A DNA stretch of 42,877 nucleotides from an uncultured Rhizobiaceae bacterium (lineage in GTDB: Bacteria; Pseudomonadota; Alphaproteobacteria; Rhizobiales; Rhizobiaceae), in NCBI GenBank assembly GCA_947259295.1, contig CAMYMG010000069.1, forward strand, positions 1 to 42,877. The letters run 5' to 3'. Below are positions 16,331-23,984 of this stretch, piece by piece. Under the pieces are notes generated by a model. It was not told the origin of the DNA and ran no database searches. It saw only the letters and a list, made by a program, of their open reading frames with translations. The stretch's first letter is position 1, and each line of letters opens with the position of its first letter. The position numbers and the translations under genes were made by a program.

Positions 16331-16870
16331 GTGAGTGGCAACCATGAGGCCGAGCTTGCCCGGCTGATGCGGGCCGCCATCGCAGGCGACGAACGCGCTT
16401 ACGACCTGTTCCTGCACAAGACCGCGACGCTGGTGCGTGGCTATTGCCGGACGAGGATCGTGCATGGCGGTGTCGACCCAGAGGATATTGTGCAGGAAAC
16501 GCTCCTTGCAGTTCACGTCAAACGGCATACATGGCGCCAAGAGAGCCCTATCTCTCCGTGGCTCTACGGCATAGCGCGCTACAAGCTGGTCGACGCATTC
16601 CGCCGCCGCGGACGGGTGATCGAGGTCGAGCTCGACGATATTGCCGGCACGATCGCTGTTGCAGAAGAGGAAACGGCCAGCGACCGCGACATAGAGCGCG
16701 TGCTCGAAACTTTGCCGGCGGGGCAGAAGGCGGTCGTCTCGTCGATCTCGGTCGACGGCCATTCGATCGGCGAAACGGCCGAAAAGCTCGGCATGAAGGA
16801 AACGGCGGTTCGCGTTGCCCTGCATCGCGGCTTGACAGCCATCGCGCGGCGCTTTGGACGACAGACATGA
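16331..16870 (+). CDS. sigF: ECF RNA polymerase sigma factor, SigF type
   Basis: A 179-residue ECF sigma factor. Region 2 is [36 protein letters not shown] through [46 protein letters not shown]; region 4 is [46 protein letters not shown]. The group is the one paired with NrsF anti-sigma factors, and the nrsF start overlaps its stop (ATGA). GTG 16331 is chosen because a GTAACA-N15-CGAA promoter lies at 16287-16311 and GAGGAG at 16317-16322 gives a good ribosome site; starts at 16259 or 16271 would be upstream of the transcript. It probably drives its own operon and the divergent buf operon. Confidence 0.9.
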   Translation: MSGNHEAELARLMRAAIAGDERAYDLFLHKTATLVRGYCRTRIVHGGVDPEDIVQETLLAVHVKRHTWRQESPISPWLYGIARYKLVDAFRRRGRVIEVELDDIAGTIAVAEEETASDRDIERVLETLPAGQKAVVSSISVDGHSIGETAEKLGMKETAVRVALHRGLTAIARRFGRQT

Positions 16871-17505
16871 AGACGGACCAACTCATCAGGGCTCTCAACG
16901 CCGACGCCGGACGCCGCGGCCTGTCCCTGCAGGCAACGTGGACGACGGCAGCCGTAACGGCCACCGCGCTTGCCGCGCTGGTGTTCATGGTCTTGCTCGG
17001 CCCCCGCCCGGATATCGCCCAAGCGGCCGAAACGGTGCGCTTCCTCTTCAAGTTCGTCGTCACCGTCGCACTGGCGGCAAGCGCGCTGTTCCTGCTGGTG
17101 AGGCTATCGCGCCCCGGCGCCGCCCTTGCCGGACCGCTCAGCCTGCTGCTGCTAGCGCCCGCGCTACTTGGCGGTGCGGTCGGGCTGGAGTTCCTGGCGC
17201 TCCCGCCGGACGTTTGGCGCGCCAACTGGATCGGCAACAACAGCACTGTTTGCCTGACCTTTATTCCTTTGATCGGCCTGCTGCCCCTGTTGGTCTTCGT
17301 GATGGCGCTGCGTCATTCCGCACCGACGCGTCCGGGCCTTGCCGGTGCGGTCGCCGGCCTGCTCGCCGGCGGCGTTTCGGCCACCTTCTATGCCGCGCAG
17401 TGCAACGACGATTCGCCGTTTTTCGTCGCCACGTGGTATCCTCTGGCCATCGCCATGCTGATGGCGGCCGGCTTCCTGCTCGGTCGCGTATTCGCGCGCT
17501 GGTAG
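16867..17505 (+). CDS. nrsF: NrsF-family membrane anti-sigma factor (DUF1109)
   Basis: A 212-residue membrane protein with about six hydrophobic segments (the first around residues 28-45, the last around 192-208) and a short cytoplasmic N-terminus ([17 protein letters not shown]) that would hold the sigma factor. Two cysteines, Cys129 in [14 protein letters not shown] and Cys179 in [18 protein letters not shown], sit where Caulobacter NrsF has its two metal-sensing cysteines (about 131 and 181). Loss of sigma binding on metal contact is therefore the likely signal step (family knowledge plus inference). It overlaps sigF by 4 nt, so both are made in balance. Confidence 0.92.
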   Translation: MKTDQLIRALNADAGRRGLSLQATWTTAAVTATALAALVFMVLLGPRPDIAQAAETVRFLFKFVVTVALAASALFLLVRLSRPGAALAGPLSLLLLAPALLGGAVGLEFLALPPDVWRANWIGNNSTVCLTFIPLIGLLPLLVFVMALRHSAPTRPGLAGAVAGLLAGGVSATFYAAQCNDDSPFFVATWYPLAIAMLMAAGFLLGRVFARW

Positions 17506-17632
17506 CCGCAGCCGGGCGGGCAGGGCATTCCGGGCTGGAATCAACCGCCTGCTTCGTGTATTGAGCCGCCTTCCCATTGGGGACACACAAGCTGCTGCGC
17601 GTTGCAGCGGCACAATATGCTGGATCAAGACA

Positions 17633-19003
17633 ATGACGAAATGGTCGCCGAACTCGTGGAGAAGCAAGCCAATCAGCCAGGTCCCGGCCTATCCGGACCA
17701 GGCTGCGCTGGCCGCCACCGAGAAGCAGCTCGCGACCTTTCCGCCGCTGGTTTTTGCAGGTGAGGCACGCAAGCTGAAGAAGCAGCTTGCGCAGGTCGCA
17801 CAAGGCCACGCCTTCCTGCTGCAGGGCGGCGATTGCGCCGAGAGCTTTGCCGAGCATGGCGCCGACAACATCCGCGACTTCTTCCGCGTCTTCCTGCAGA
17901 TGTCGGTCGTGCTGACCTTCGCCGGTTCGCAGCCGGTGGTGAAGGTCGGCCGCATCGCCGGCCAGTTCGCCAAGCCGCGCTCGTCCGACAACGAGACGAA
18001 GGGCGACGTGACGCTGCCATCATACCGCGGCGACATCATCAACGGCATCGAGTTCGACGAGAAGTCGCGCATCCCGGATCCGGCGCGCCAGGAAATGGCC
18101 TATCGCCAGTCCGCCGCGACGCTCAACCTTTTGCGCGCCTTCGCCCAGGGCGGCTATGCCAGCCTCGAAAACGTGCACCGCTGGATGCTCGGCTTCGTCT
18201 CCGACAGCCCGCAGGGTGAGCGTTACGAGGTGCTGGCCAACCGCATCACCGAGACCATGGACTTCATGGCGGCGGTCGGTATCACGTCCGAGAGCAACTA
18301 CGCGCTGCGCGAGACCGATTTCTACACCAGCCACGAGGCGCTGCTGCTTGGCTACGAGGAGGCGCTGACGCGCGTCGATTCGACCTCGGGCGACTGGTAC
18401 GCGACGTCGGGCCACATGATCTGGGTCGGCGACCGCACGCGCCAGCCCGACCACGCGCATATCGAGTACTGCCGCGGCATCAAGAACCCGCTCGGCCTGA
18501 AATGCGGTCCGTCGCTGACCCCGGACGGCCTGTTGCAACTGATAGACCTCCTGAATCCGGAGAACGAGCCCGGCCGGCTGACGCTGATCGCCCGTTTCGG
18601 CTCCGACAAGGTGGGCGACCACCTGCCCAAGCTGGTGCGCGCCGTCCAGAAGGAAGGCCGCAGCGTCGTCTGGTCGTCCGACCCGATGCACGGCAACACC
18701 ATCACGGCGGCCGGCTACAAGACGCGGCCCTTCGACCGCATTCTCAAAGAGGTCCAGACCTTCTTCGAGGTGCATCGCGCAGAGGGAACGCATCCGGGCG
18801 GCATCCATGTCGAGATGACCGGCAAGAACGTCACCGAATGCACGGGCGGCGCCCGCGCCATTCGCGACGAGGAGCTGCAGGACCGCTACCACACGCATTG
18901 CGATCCTAGGCTCAATGCCGATCAGGCGATCGAACTGGCTTTCCTGGTGTCGGAACTGCTGAAGAAGAGCTCGGTCTCGGACAAGAAGGTCGTCAACGGC
19001 TGA
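17633..19003 (+). CDS. Class II 3-deoxy-7-phosphoheptulonate synthase (DAHP synthase)
   Basis: A 456-residue plant-like (type II) DAHP synthase, the first step of the shikimate pathway, condensing phosphoenolpyruvate and erythrose 4-phosphate. Signature parts are [117 protein letters not shown] and [18 protein letters not shown], which contain the PEP- and metal-binding Cys, His, Glu and Asp residues. ATG 17633 ([14 protein letters not shown]) matches the family N-terminus; earlier frame has no similarity. It stands alone, with a hairpin after the stop. Confidence 0.97.
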   Translation: MTKWSPNSWRSKPISQVPAYPDQAALAATEKQLATFPPLVFAGEARKLKKQLAQVAQGHAFLLQGGDCAESFAEHGADNIRDFFRVFLQMSVVLTFAGSQPVVKVGRIAGQFAKPRSSDNETKGDVTLPSYRGDIINGIEFDEKSRIPDPARQEMAYRQSAATLNLLRAFAQGGYASLENVHRWMLGFVSDSPQGERYEVLANRITETMDFMAAVGITSESNYALRETDFYTSHEALLLGYEEALTRVDSTSGDWYATSGHMIWVGDRTRQPDHAHIEYCRGIKNPLGLKCGPSLTPDGLLQLIDLLNPENEPGRLTLIARFGSDKVGDHLPKLVRAVQKEGRSVVWSSDPMHGNTITAAGYKTRPFDRILKEVQTFFEVHRAEGTHPGGIHVEMTGKNVTECTGGARAIRDEELQDRYHTHCDPRLNADQAIELAFLVSELLKKSSVSDKKVVNG

Positions 19004-19009
19004 CGCACT

Positions 19010-19035
19010 TGGCCGGCCGCCGGTGCGGCCGGTCA
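19010..19035. terminator. Hairpin between convergent DAHP synthase and GGDEF genes
   Basis: TGGCCGGCCGC (19010-19020) and GCGGCCGGTCA (19025-19035) form an 11-bp stem (one G-T pair) with a CGGT loop. It fills the 29-nt gap between two converging stop codons. No clear T-run on either side, so it may act as a weak two-way terminator. Confidence 0.45.
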
Positions 19036-20109
19036 GTCCTTGCGGTAGAGCATCCAGTTCTTGCCCGGTGTTTCGGGTGCGGCTGAAAACAGGTTGACGC
19101 GATTGCGGCCGGCCATCTTGGCGCGATAGAGCGCCCGGTCGGCCTTGGAATAGAGGTCTTCCGGGCCATCGGCCTGGGCCGCCATGCAGACCCCCATCGA
19201 AACCGTTACCGATCCATAGAGCGCCGGGTTCTGGGCGTCGCCGAACTGCGCCTGCTCGATGGCCTGGCGGACGCGCTCTGCGATGCCGAGTGTCGCTTCC
19301 TCGCTTGCGCCTTCCACGATCAGTGCGAATTCCTCGCCACCGGTGCGCGCGACGAACACGTCGTCGCGGGTGCTGCTGCGCATGATCCGGGCGATGCCGC
19401 GCAATATCTTGTCGCCGGCGGGATGCCCGAAGCGGTCGTTTATCCCCTTGAAACGGTCGATATCCGTCAGGATCAGCGCATTGAACATGACGCCGGACTT
19501 GCTGTTGTAGATGGCAGCGACTGCGCGGTCGAAGGCGCGCCGGTTCCAGATCAGGGTCAGCGGGTCGGTGTCGGCAAGCTTCTTGTATTCCTCGAGCTTC
19601 GACTTGACGCTTTCGAGCTCGGTCGTCTTGTCGCCGAGCGTGGTCATGACCTGCTTGCCGTGCTCTATCGTCGAGACGGTTGCCGTCGACATTACCTCGA
19701 CGATCTTCTGCAGCAGGTCCTTGCTGATGATGTTGCGGCTGTTCAGCCCCTCGGCCGTCTGGTCGAGCATGCGGCCGTATTTTTCCAGATGGCCGCGCTC
19801 GTGACGCAGGATGGAGGCGATGTCCTCGAGTTCGCGGGCGATCGTCTCGCGCGCATGCTCGACGATGCCGGTGCCGTGATTGTCGGGAAAGAACTTGCGG
19901 CCGATGCGGTCGAGCTGGTCCTGGGTCGGCCTGTTGCTCAGCGATACGACCTCGAGGCTGAGTTCGTGGTTCGATCCGGCCAGCGCCTCGTAGAAGATTT
20001 CGTAATTCCGGGGCAGGCCCACGACCCCCAGCTGCCGCATCGTTGCAACCACCGCAGACGCCAAATCGGTCGTCGTTTCGGCTTGAGCGGTGGCAGGCTG
20101 CATCGGCAT
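19033..20109 (-). CDS. GGDEF-domain diguanylate cyclase
   Basis: A 358-residue protein. The first 190 residues are helical with no known sensor domain, including a probable coiled coil before the catalytic part (VMTTLGDKTTELESVKSKLEEYKKLADTDPLTLIWNRRAFD). The C-terminal GGDEF domain has DTDPLTLIWNRRAF, the metal-binding LTDIDRFKGINDRFGHPAGDKIL and the active-site loop ARTGGEEFALI, where GGEEF is an active variant. It ends with the family's ADRALYRAKMAGRNRV. It should make cyclic di-GMP. No membrane segment is seen. ATG 20109 has AGGGATGGA just before it; ATG 20145 and 20103 are alternatives. Confidence 0.9.
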   Translation of the reverse strand: MPMQPATAQAETTTDLASAVVATMRQLGVVGLPRNYEIFYEALAGSNHELSLEVVSLSNRPTQDQLDRIGRKFFPDNHGTGIVEHARETIARELEDIASILRHERGHLEKYGRMLDQTAEGLNSRNIISKDLLQKIVEVMSTATVSTIEHGKQVMTTLGDKTTELESVKSKLEEYKKLADTDPLTLIWNRRAFDRAVAAIYNSKSGVMFNALILTDIDRFKGINDRFGHPAGDKILRGIARIMRSSTRDDVFVARTGGEEFALIVEGASEEATLGIAERVRQAIEQAQFGDAQNPALYGSVTVSMGVCMAAQADGPEDLYSKADRALYRAKMAGRNRVNLFSAAPETPGKNWMLYRKD

Positions 20110-20451
20110 TCCATCCCTGTCGCTTCGGTTCGTCGCAATGCCCATCTTGCGCAGATTGCGTCGATGGATTCGGTCCGAACCGGAGGAGCGCCAAGCTTCG
20201 CAGGCAATTCTGGAACGAGGATGCGCGCCCCCTGATGCGATCCCCGTATGCCTGCACCATAGGCCCGACCGCGCTAAAAATTTCTTAAATTCCAAGGAGT
20301 TTCACCTTGCCGCCACCTCCGGAAGGCGAAAATCTTACTTTAGGGGATGAATGCGGCGCTTTCCTTGCGGAATGCGTCGCCAAATCTCTTTGCGCCTGGC
20401 AACAATTCCTGTGACATTGGAGCCGCGAACTAACGGCAGATTGGGTGGTAT
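20110..20451. other. Intergenic region between divergent GGDEF and GFA genes
   Basis: About 340 nt. The part near 20270-20345 is A+T-rich (runs such as CTAAAAATTTCTTAAATTCC) and should contain the divergent promoters, although I cannot place -35/-10 boxes with confidence. The right third holds a possible 34-codon reading frame (20351-20455), listed separately. No repeat, RNA gene or riboswitch structure was recognised. Confidence 0.5.
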
Positions 20452-20455
20452 ATGA
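20351..20455 (+). CDS. Possible small leader ORF coupled to the GFA gene
   Basis: A 34-codon frame starting at ATG 20351, preceded by AGGGG at 20342-20346. The product would be very basic (begins MRRFPCGMRRQ) with no known domain. Its TGA at 20453-20455 overlaps the ATG of the GFA gene at 20452 in the ATGA arrangement, which is what suggests it may be real. A competing ATG at 20347 in another frame gives a 28-codon frame, so the case is weak. Confidence 0.25.
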   Translation: MRRFPCGMRRQISLRLATIPVTLEPRTNGRLGGI

Positions 20456-20871
20456 GCGGCGTGCACACGGGATCCTGTCTTTGCGGCGCTGTACGATTTA
20501 CCGCGTCGGGGCCGCTGCGCGGTGTCGTCTATTGCCACTGCTCGCAATGCCGTCGGCAGTCCGGCCATTACTACGCGGCGACCAACGTGGCGCAAGCCGA
20601 CCTCTCGATCGAGGGCGCCGGCAACATCACCTGGTTCGCCGCCTCCGACTTCGCAAAGCGTGGCTTCTGCGCGACCTGTGGTTCGGTTCTGTTCTGGAAG
20701 CACAACGAAGAGGCCGAGGTGTCGGTCATGGCCGGTGCCTTCGACCAGCCGAGTGGGCTGAAGGGCGAGAGCCACATCTTCGTCGTCGACAAGGGCGACT
20801 ATTACGATATCGACGACGGCCTGCCGCAATACGAGCGCTCGACGCCGACGCTGCGGGTCGCCGGAGACTAG
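20452..20871 (+). CDS. GFA-family zinc protein (glutathione-dependent formaldehyde-activating-like)
   Basis: A 139-residue Mss4-like zinc protein. The zinc-binding cysteines are in GSCLCGAVRF, VVYCHCSQCRRQSG and GFCATCGSVLFW, the full pattern of the GFA/CENP-V family. Members include an enzyme once described as forming S-hydroxymethylglutathione, but most copies are uncharacterised, so a formaldehyde role is not claimed. Start ATG 20452. The diacylglycerol kinase gene follows 125 nt downstream on the same strand. Confidence 0.9.
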   Translation: MSGVHTGSCLCGAVRFTASGPLRGVVYCHCSQCRRQSGHYYAATNVAQADLSIEGAGNITWFAASDFAKRGFCATCGSVLFWKHNEEAEVSVMAGAFDQPSGLKGESHIFVVDKGDYYDIDDGLPQYERSTPTLRVAGD

Positions 20872-20996
20872 GCGCCAGTCTTCTCCCTCCGTCGCTGCGG
20901 CATCTTCGGCACCGCATTCTGTCCGGCGAAAAACCAGTTCCCTATGGTCGGGCAGATGCTGTAAGGCGTGGCTTTCCTGCGATTTTGGGGATCACC

Positions 20997-21356
20997 ATGG
21001 AGCGCCTGATCAAGGCCTGGCAGAACTCGGTACGGGCCTTCGGCAAGCTGATGCGTTCGGAAACCGCGTTCCAGCAGGAGCTGATACTGCTGGTGGTCTC
21101 GCTGCCGCTCGGGTGGTTCCTGTCCACCACCTGGCGCGACTACGCGCTGCTGATCGGTTCGATCCTGGTGCTCATCATGGTCGAGGTTCTCAATACCGGC
21201 ATCGAGGCTTCCTGCGACGCCGTGTCGAAGGAGTTCGACATCGACATCCAGCTTGCCAAGGACTGCGGGTCGCTTGCCGTGCTGATCTCGGTCTTCCTTG
21301 CGCTCGCCGTCTGGACGCTTGCTGTCATCGAGACGTTTTGGGGGCTTCAACTCTAG
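20997..21356 (+). CDS. dgkA: Diacylglycerol kinase (DgkA)
   Basis: A 119-residue inner-membrane kinase with three transmembrane helices, the normal DgkA size. N-terminal MERLIKAWQNSVRAFGKLMRSETAFQQEL is the amphipathic surface helix region; the signature VEVLNTGIEASCDAV contains the active-site Glu and Asn. It phosphorylates diacylglycerol to phosphatidic acid, recycling lipid released by osmoregulated glucan or lipopolysaccharide modification. The ATG is chosen at 20997 although the frame is open upstream through the GFA gene, since family proteins begin here. Hemerythrin-like gene follows 41 nt later. Confidence 0.93.
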   Translation: MERLIKAWQNSVRAFGKLMRSETAFQQELILLVVSLPLGWFLSTTWRDYALLIGSILVLIMVEVLNTGIEASCDAVSKEFDIDIQLAKDCGSLAVLISVFLALAVWTLAVIETFWGLQL

Positions 21357-21397
21357 GCGCTGCTGTCCTACATATCGGTTACCAAAGGATACCGTCA

Positions 21398-21985
21398 ATG
21401 ACCGACAGCACCATACTCGAGCTCGAGCGCCGCAACGCCCTGCCGGACGATCTGCGCTTCCTTGCCGAAAAATACCCGCGCGACGACTGGCAGGCGCACG
21501 CCAACATCCACGGCATGGCCAATATGTGGCTGCAGCGGCATGACATGTTCCGCGAACTCGGCGGCATCCTGACCACGGCGATCGCCGACTACCGAGAGGG
21601 CCGCACCAACGCGCCCGAATTCGCGCAGTTCTTCGCGCCGCGCCTGAACTTCTTCCTCGGCAATCTCGACGGCCACCACAATGTCGAGGACCAGCACTAT
21701 TTCCCGGTCTTCGCCCGCGCCGAACCGCGCCTCAAGCGCGGCTTCGACATCCTCGACCTCGACCACCACACGATCCATGAAGGTCTAGAGGCGAATGCCG
21801 AGACCGCCAACGCCTTTCTCAAGGCGTTGCAGGGCGACGATGACGCGCAGCGCCGCGCCGCCGATCTCTACGCCGATGCCAACACGCGGCTGGTGGCCAT
21901 GCTCGGCCGGCACCTCGCCGACGAGGAGGATCTGATTATCCCGCTGATCCTTGAAAAGGGCGACCGCGGGCTCGGCGTCGGCTGA
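21398..21985 (+). CDS. Hemerythrin-like domain protein
   Basis: A 195-residue four-helix-bundle protein with the spacing of metal-ligand residues expected for hemerythrin HHE domains: HANIHGMANMWLQRHDMF, LDGHHNVEDQHYFPVF, LDLDHHTIHEGLEAN and LGRHLADEEDLIIPLIL. Such proteins bind a di-iron centre and may store or sense oxygen or nitric oxide. No partner domain is fused. It starts 41 nt after dgkA and is convergent with the DedA gene. Regulation is not visible. Confidence 0.88.
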   Translation: MTDSTILELERRNALPDDLRFLAEKYPRDDWQAHANIHGMANMWLQRHDMFRELGGILTTAIADYREGRTNAPEFAQFFAPRLNFFLGNLDGHHNVEDQHYFPVFARAEPRLKRGFDILDLDHHTIHEGLEANAETANAFLKALQGDDDAQRRAADLYADANTRLVAMLGRHLADEEDLIIPLILEKGDRGLGVG

Positions 21986-21988
21986 TCC

Positions 21989-22570
21989 CTAGGCGGCGTG
22001 GCGCGCCCGGCTGAAATGATGCGCCGCTAGGCCCGCGACGATGGCGACCGCAATGCCGATGCCCAGTCCGATCAGCAGCCTCTCGTGCTTCAGCAGCGCG
22101 TCGCCGATGATCTGCTCGGCGCCGATGCCGAAGACATAGCCTATGCCGCCGAACAGCGCCGTCCAGACGGCGGATGAGATGGCGTTGAGCACCAGGAAGA
22201 GCGGCAGCCTTATGCCCGACAGGCCCGCAGCGACGCCGCCGACCAGCCGGAACCCGTAGATATAGCGATTGCCGAGCACGTAGATCACCGGATGATCGTT
22301 GACCAGCCTGTAGGCCCGGTCGAAACCGGGCTTTTCGCGCATGCGCTTGACGAAGGGGCGGTCTGCAAAGCGGCGGCCCGACAGGAAGAACATCGTGTCG
22401 CCGCCGAAGGCGCCCGCAAACACGGCGAGAAACGCCTGCCAGGGAACGAAAACCTGCTGGTGGGCGAAGAACCCGGCCAGGATGGCAGCGCTTTCGCCTT
22501 CCGCCACGCATCCCAGGAAGACGGCTATCAGCCCGTATTTCTCGATCAGCAGGTGGATCGTGTCGGTCAT
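21989..22570 (-). CDS. DedA family membrane protein
   Basis: A 193-residue DedA/SNARE-associated family protein, likely an undecaprenyl-phosphate or phospholipid flippase-type transporter in the inner membrane (family knowledge; substrate not shown here). Signature parts are CVAEGESAAILAGFFAHQ near the N-terminus, GAFGGDTMFFLSGRRFADRP and RYIYGFRLVGGVAAGLSGIRLPLFL, the last with the conserved arginines of the family. Several membrane segments are evident. Its ATG overlaps the stop codon of the DUF1003 gene by 4 nt, so the two are translationally coupled. Confidence 0.92.
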   Translation of the reverse strand: MTDTIHLLIEKYGLIAVFLGCVAEGESAAILAGFFAHQQVFVPWQAFLAVFAGAFGGDTMFFLSGRRFADRPFVKRMREKPGFDRAYRLVNDHPVIYVLGNRYIYGFRLVGGVAAGLSGIRLPLFLVLNAISSAVWTALFGGIGYVFGIGAEQIIGDALLKHERLLIGLGIGIAVAIVAGLAAHHFSRARHAA

Positions 22571-23130
22571 GTCGCCGGTTTCCCGGTATCCAGGCGCTCG
22601 TTGATGCGTCTCAATTGCTCGGCCATTGCGGCGATTTCCTCGCGCATGCCGATGATCTGGCCATGCCGCATCTCGTCGAGCTTCTCATGCAGCGCCATGA
22701 TCTCGATCTCGGCCTTGAGGTTCACCTCGTAGTCATGCGCGGCGTCGAGCCGGTCGCGCTGGCTCTGGCGGTTCTGCGACATCATGATGACCGGCGCCTG
22801 GATCGCCGCGATCATCGACAGGACGAGGTTGAGGAAGATGAAGGGGTAGGGGTCGAAGGGGTGCTGCCCCAGCAGCCAGATATTCAGCGCGATCCACACG
22901 GCCAGGAAGCCGAGAAAGCCGAGGATGAAGGTCCAGGACCCGCCGACCTGCGCGATCCGGTCGGCAATGCGGTCGCCGGTCGACTGGTCGTTGGCCTCGA
23001 CGACGTTGATGTCCTTGGAGAGGGTGCGCTGCTCCACCGCGCTTTGCAGCACCCTTGCCTCGACATCGCTCAGCTTGTCCGGGTTGCGCCTGAACCAGCG
23101 CTTGGCAAGATCGGCTACGGTAAGCTGCAT
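22567..23130 (-). CDS. DUF1003 membrane protein
   Basis: A 187-residue protein of the DUF1003 family. Core signature: DRIADRIAQVGGSWTFILGFLGFLAVWIALNIWLLGQHPFDPYPFIFLNLVLSMIAAIQAPVIMMSQNRQSQRDR, giving two transmembrane segments around residues 60-100, followed by a long charged helix (VNLKAEIEIMALHEKLDEMRHGQ) that is probably coiled coil. Function is unknown; an older family hint is manganese or magnesium transport-related. The ATG at 23130 is chosen as the family start. It is divergent from the glycosylase gene (start 23214) and coupled to DedA. Confidence 0.9.
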   Translation of the reverse strand: MQLTVADLAKRWFRRNPDKLSDVEARVLQSAVEQRTLSKDINVVEANDQSTGDRIADRIAQVGGSWTFILGFLGFLAVWIALNIWLLGQHPFDPYPFIFLNLVLSMIAAIQAPVIMMSQNRQSQRDRLDAAHDYEVNLKAEIEIMALHEKLDEMRHGQIIGMREEIAAMAEQLRRINERLDTGKPAT

Positions 23131-23213
23131 GGCGGCCTCTAAATCGTGTCGGCAAGAATGGCGGCCCGATATATGAAGGAAGCCGGGCACAAAGCGCAAA
23201 TCCCGCGGAGAGA

Positions 23214-23930
23214 ATGATGCTGCCATTTGAGAAAATCAGGGCGCGCGCCGTCGAACGCAAGGGCGGGGAGGTGGCGCTTGCCTCGTTGCTCGGACCGGTG
23301 CCCGACAATGTCGCGGTCGCCGCGATCCCCGACGACCGTATCCTGTCGACCATGGCCGAACGCGTCTTTGCCGCCGGCTTCGTCTGGCGCGTCATCGAGC
23401 AGAAATGGCCGGGCTTCGAGGAGGCCTTTCTCGGCTTCGAGCCGAAGCGGCTGCTCTTCCAGCCGGAGGATTTCTGGCACGATCTCACCGCCGACAAGCG
23501 CATCGTGCGCAATCCGCAGAAGATCAGGTCGGTGCGCGACAATGCCGCCTTCATCGAGGCAGTTGCGCGCGACCACGGCAGCTTCGGGAAATTCCTCGCG
23601 CAATGGCCGGTCGACGACCAGATCGGCCTGATGGCCTATCTTGGCAAGCATGGCAGCCGGCTTGGCGGGGCAACCGGGCGCTATTTTCTTCGCTGGCTCG
23701 GCTGGGACACCTTCATGATCGGCGGTGACTCGATGGCGGCGCTTCGCGACGCCGGGCTCGACATCGCCGAGACACCGAACAGCAAGCGGGACCTGGCGCG
23801 CATCCAGATGCAGCTCAACGCCTGGCGCGAGGAAACCGGCCTGCCTTACGCGCACCTGTCGCGCATCCTCGCGCTGTCGATCGGGGAGAACCGATCGCCC
23901 GAGGTGCTCCGCGAATACATGGGCGAATAG
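23214..23930 (+). CDS. DNA-3-methyladenine glycosylase I-like protein
   Basis: A 238-residue protein resembling the divergent rhizobial branch of 3-methyladenine DNA glycosylase I (Tag). Similar pieces are MAERVFAAGFVWRVIEQKWPGFEEAFLGFEP, FWHDLTADKRIVRNPQKIRSVRDNAAFI and the C-terminal GRYFLRWLGWDTFMIGGDSMAALRDAGLD. The helix-hairpin-helix and tryptophan-rich substrate pocket of Tag are recognisable, but the zinc-binding cysteines of classical Tag are not seen, so the specificity is uncertain. It would excise alkylated bases. Two neighbouring ATGs (23214, 23217) are possible starts. Confidence 0.75.
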   Translation: MMLPFEKIRARAVERKGGEVALASLLGPVPDNVAVAAIPDDRILSTMAERVFAAGFVWRVIEQKWPGFEEAFLGFEPKRLLFQPEDFWHDLTADKRIVRNPQKIRSVRDNAAFIEAVARDHGSFGKFLAQWPVDDQIGLMAYLGKHGSRLGGATGRYFLRWLGWDTFMIGGDSMAALRDAGLDIAETPNSKRDLARIQMQLNAWREETGLPYAHLSRILALSIGENRSPEVLREYMGE

Positions 23931-23984
23931 TGGCCCAAGCAAACGGCATTGCCGCCTGTAACGTTGCGGGCTAAACCGCTCCCC

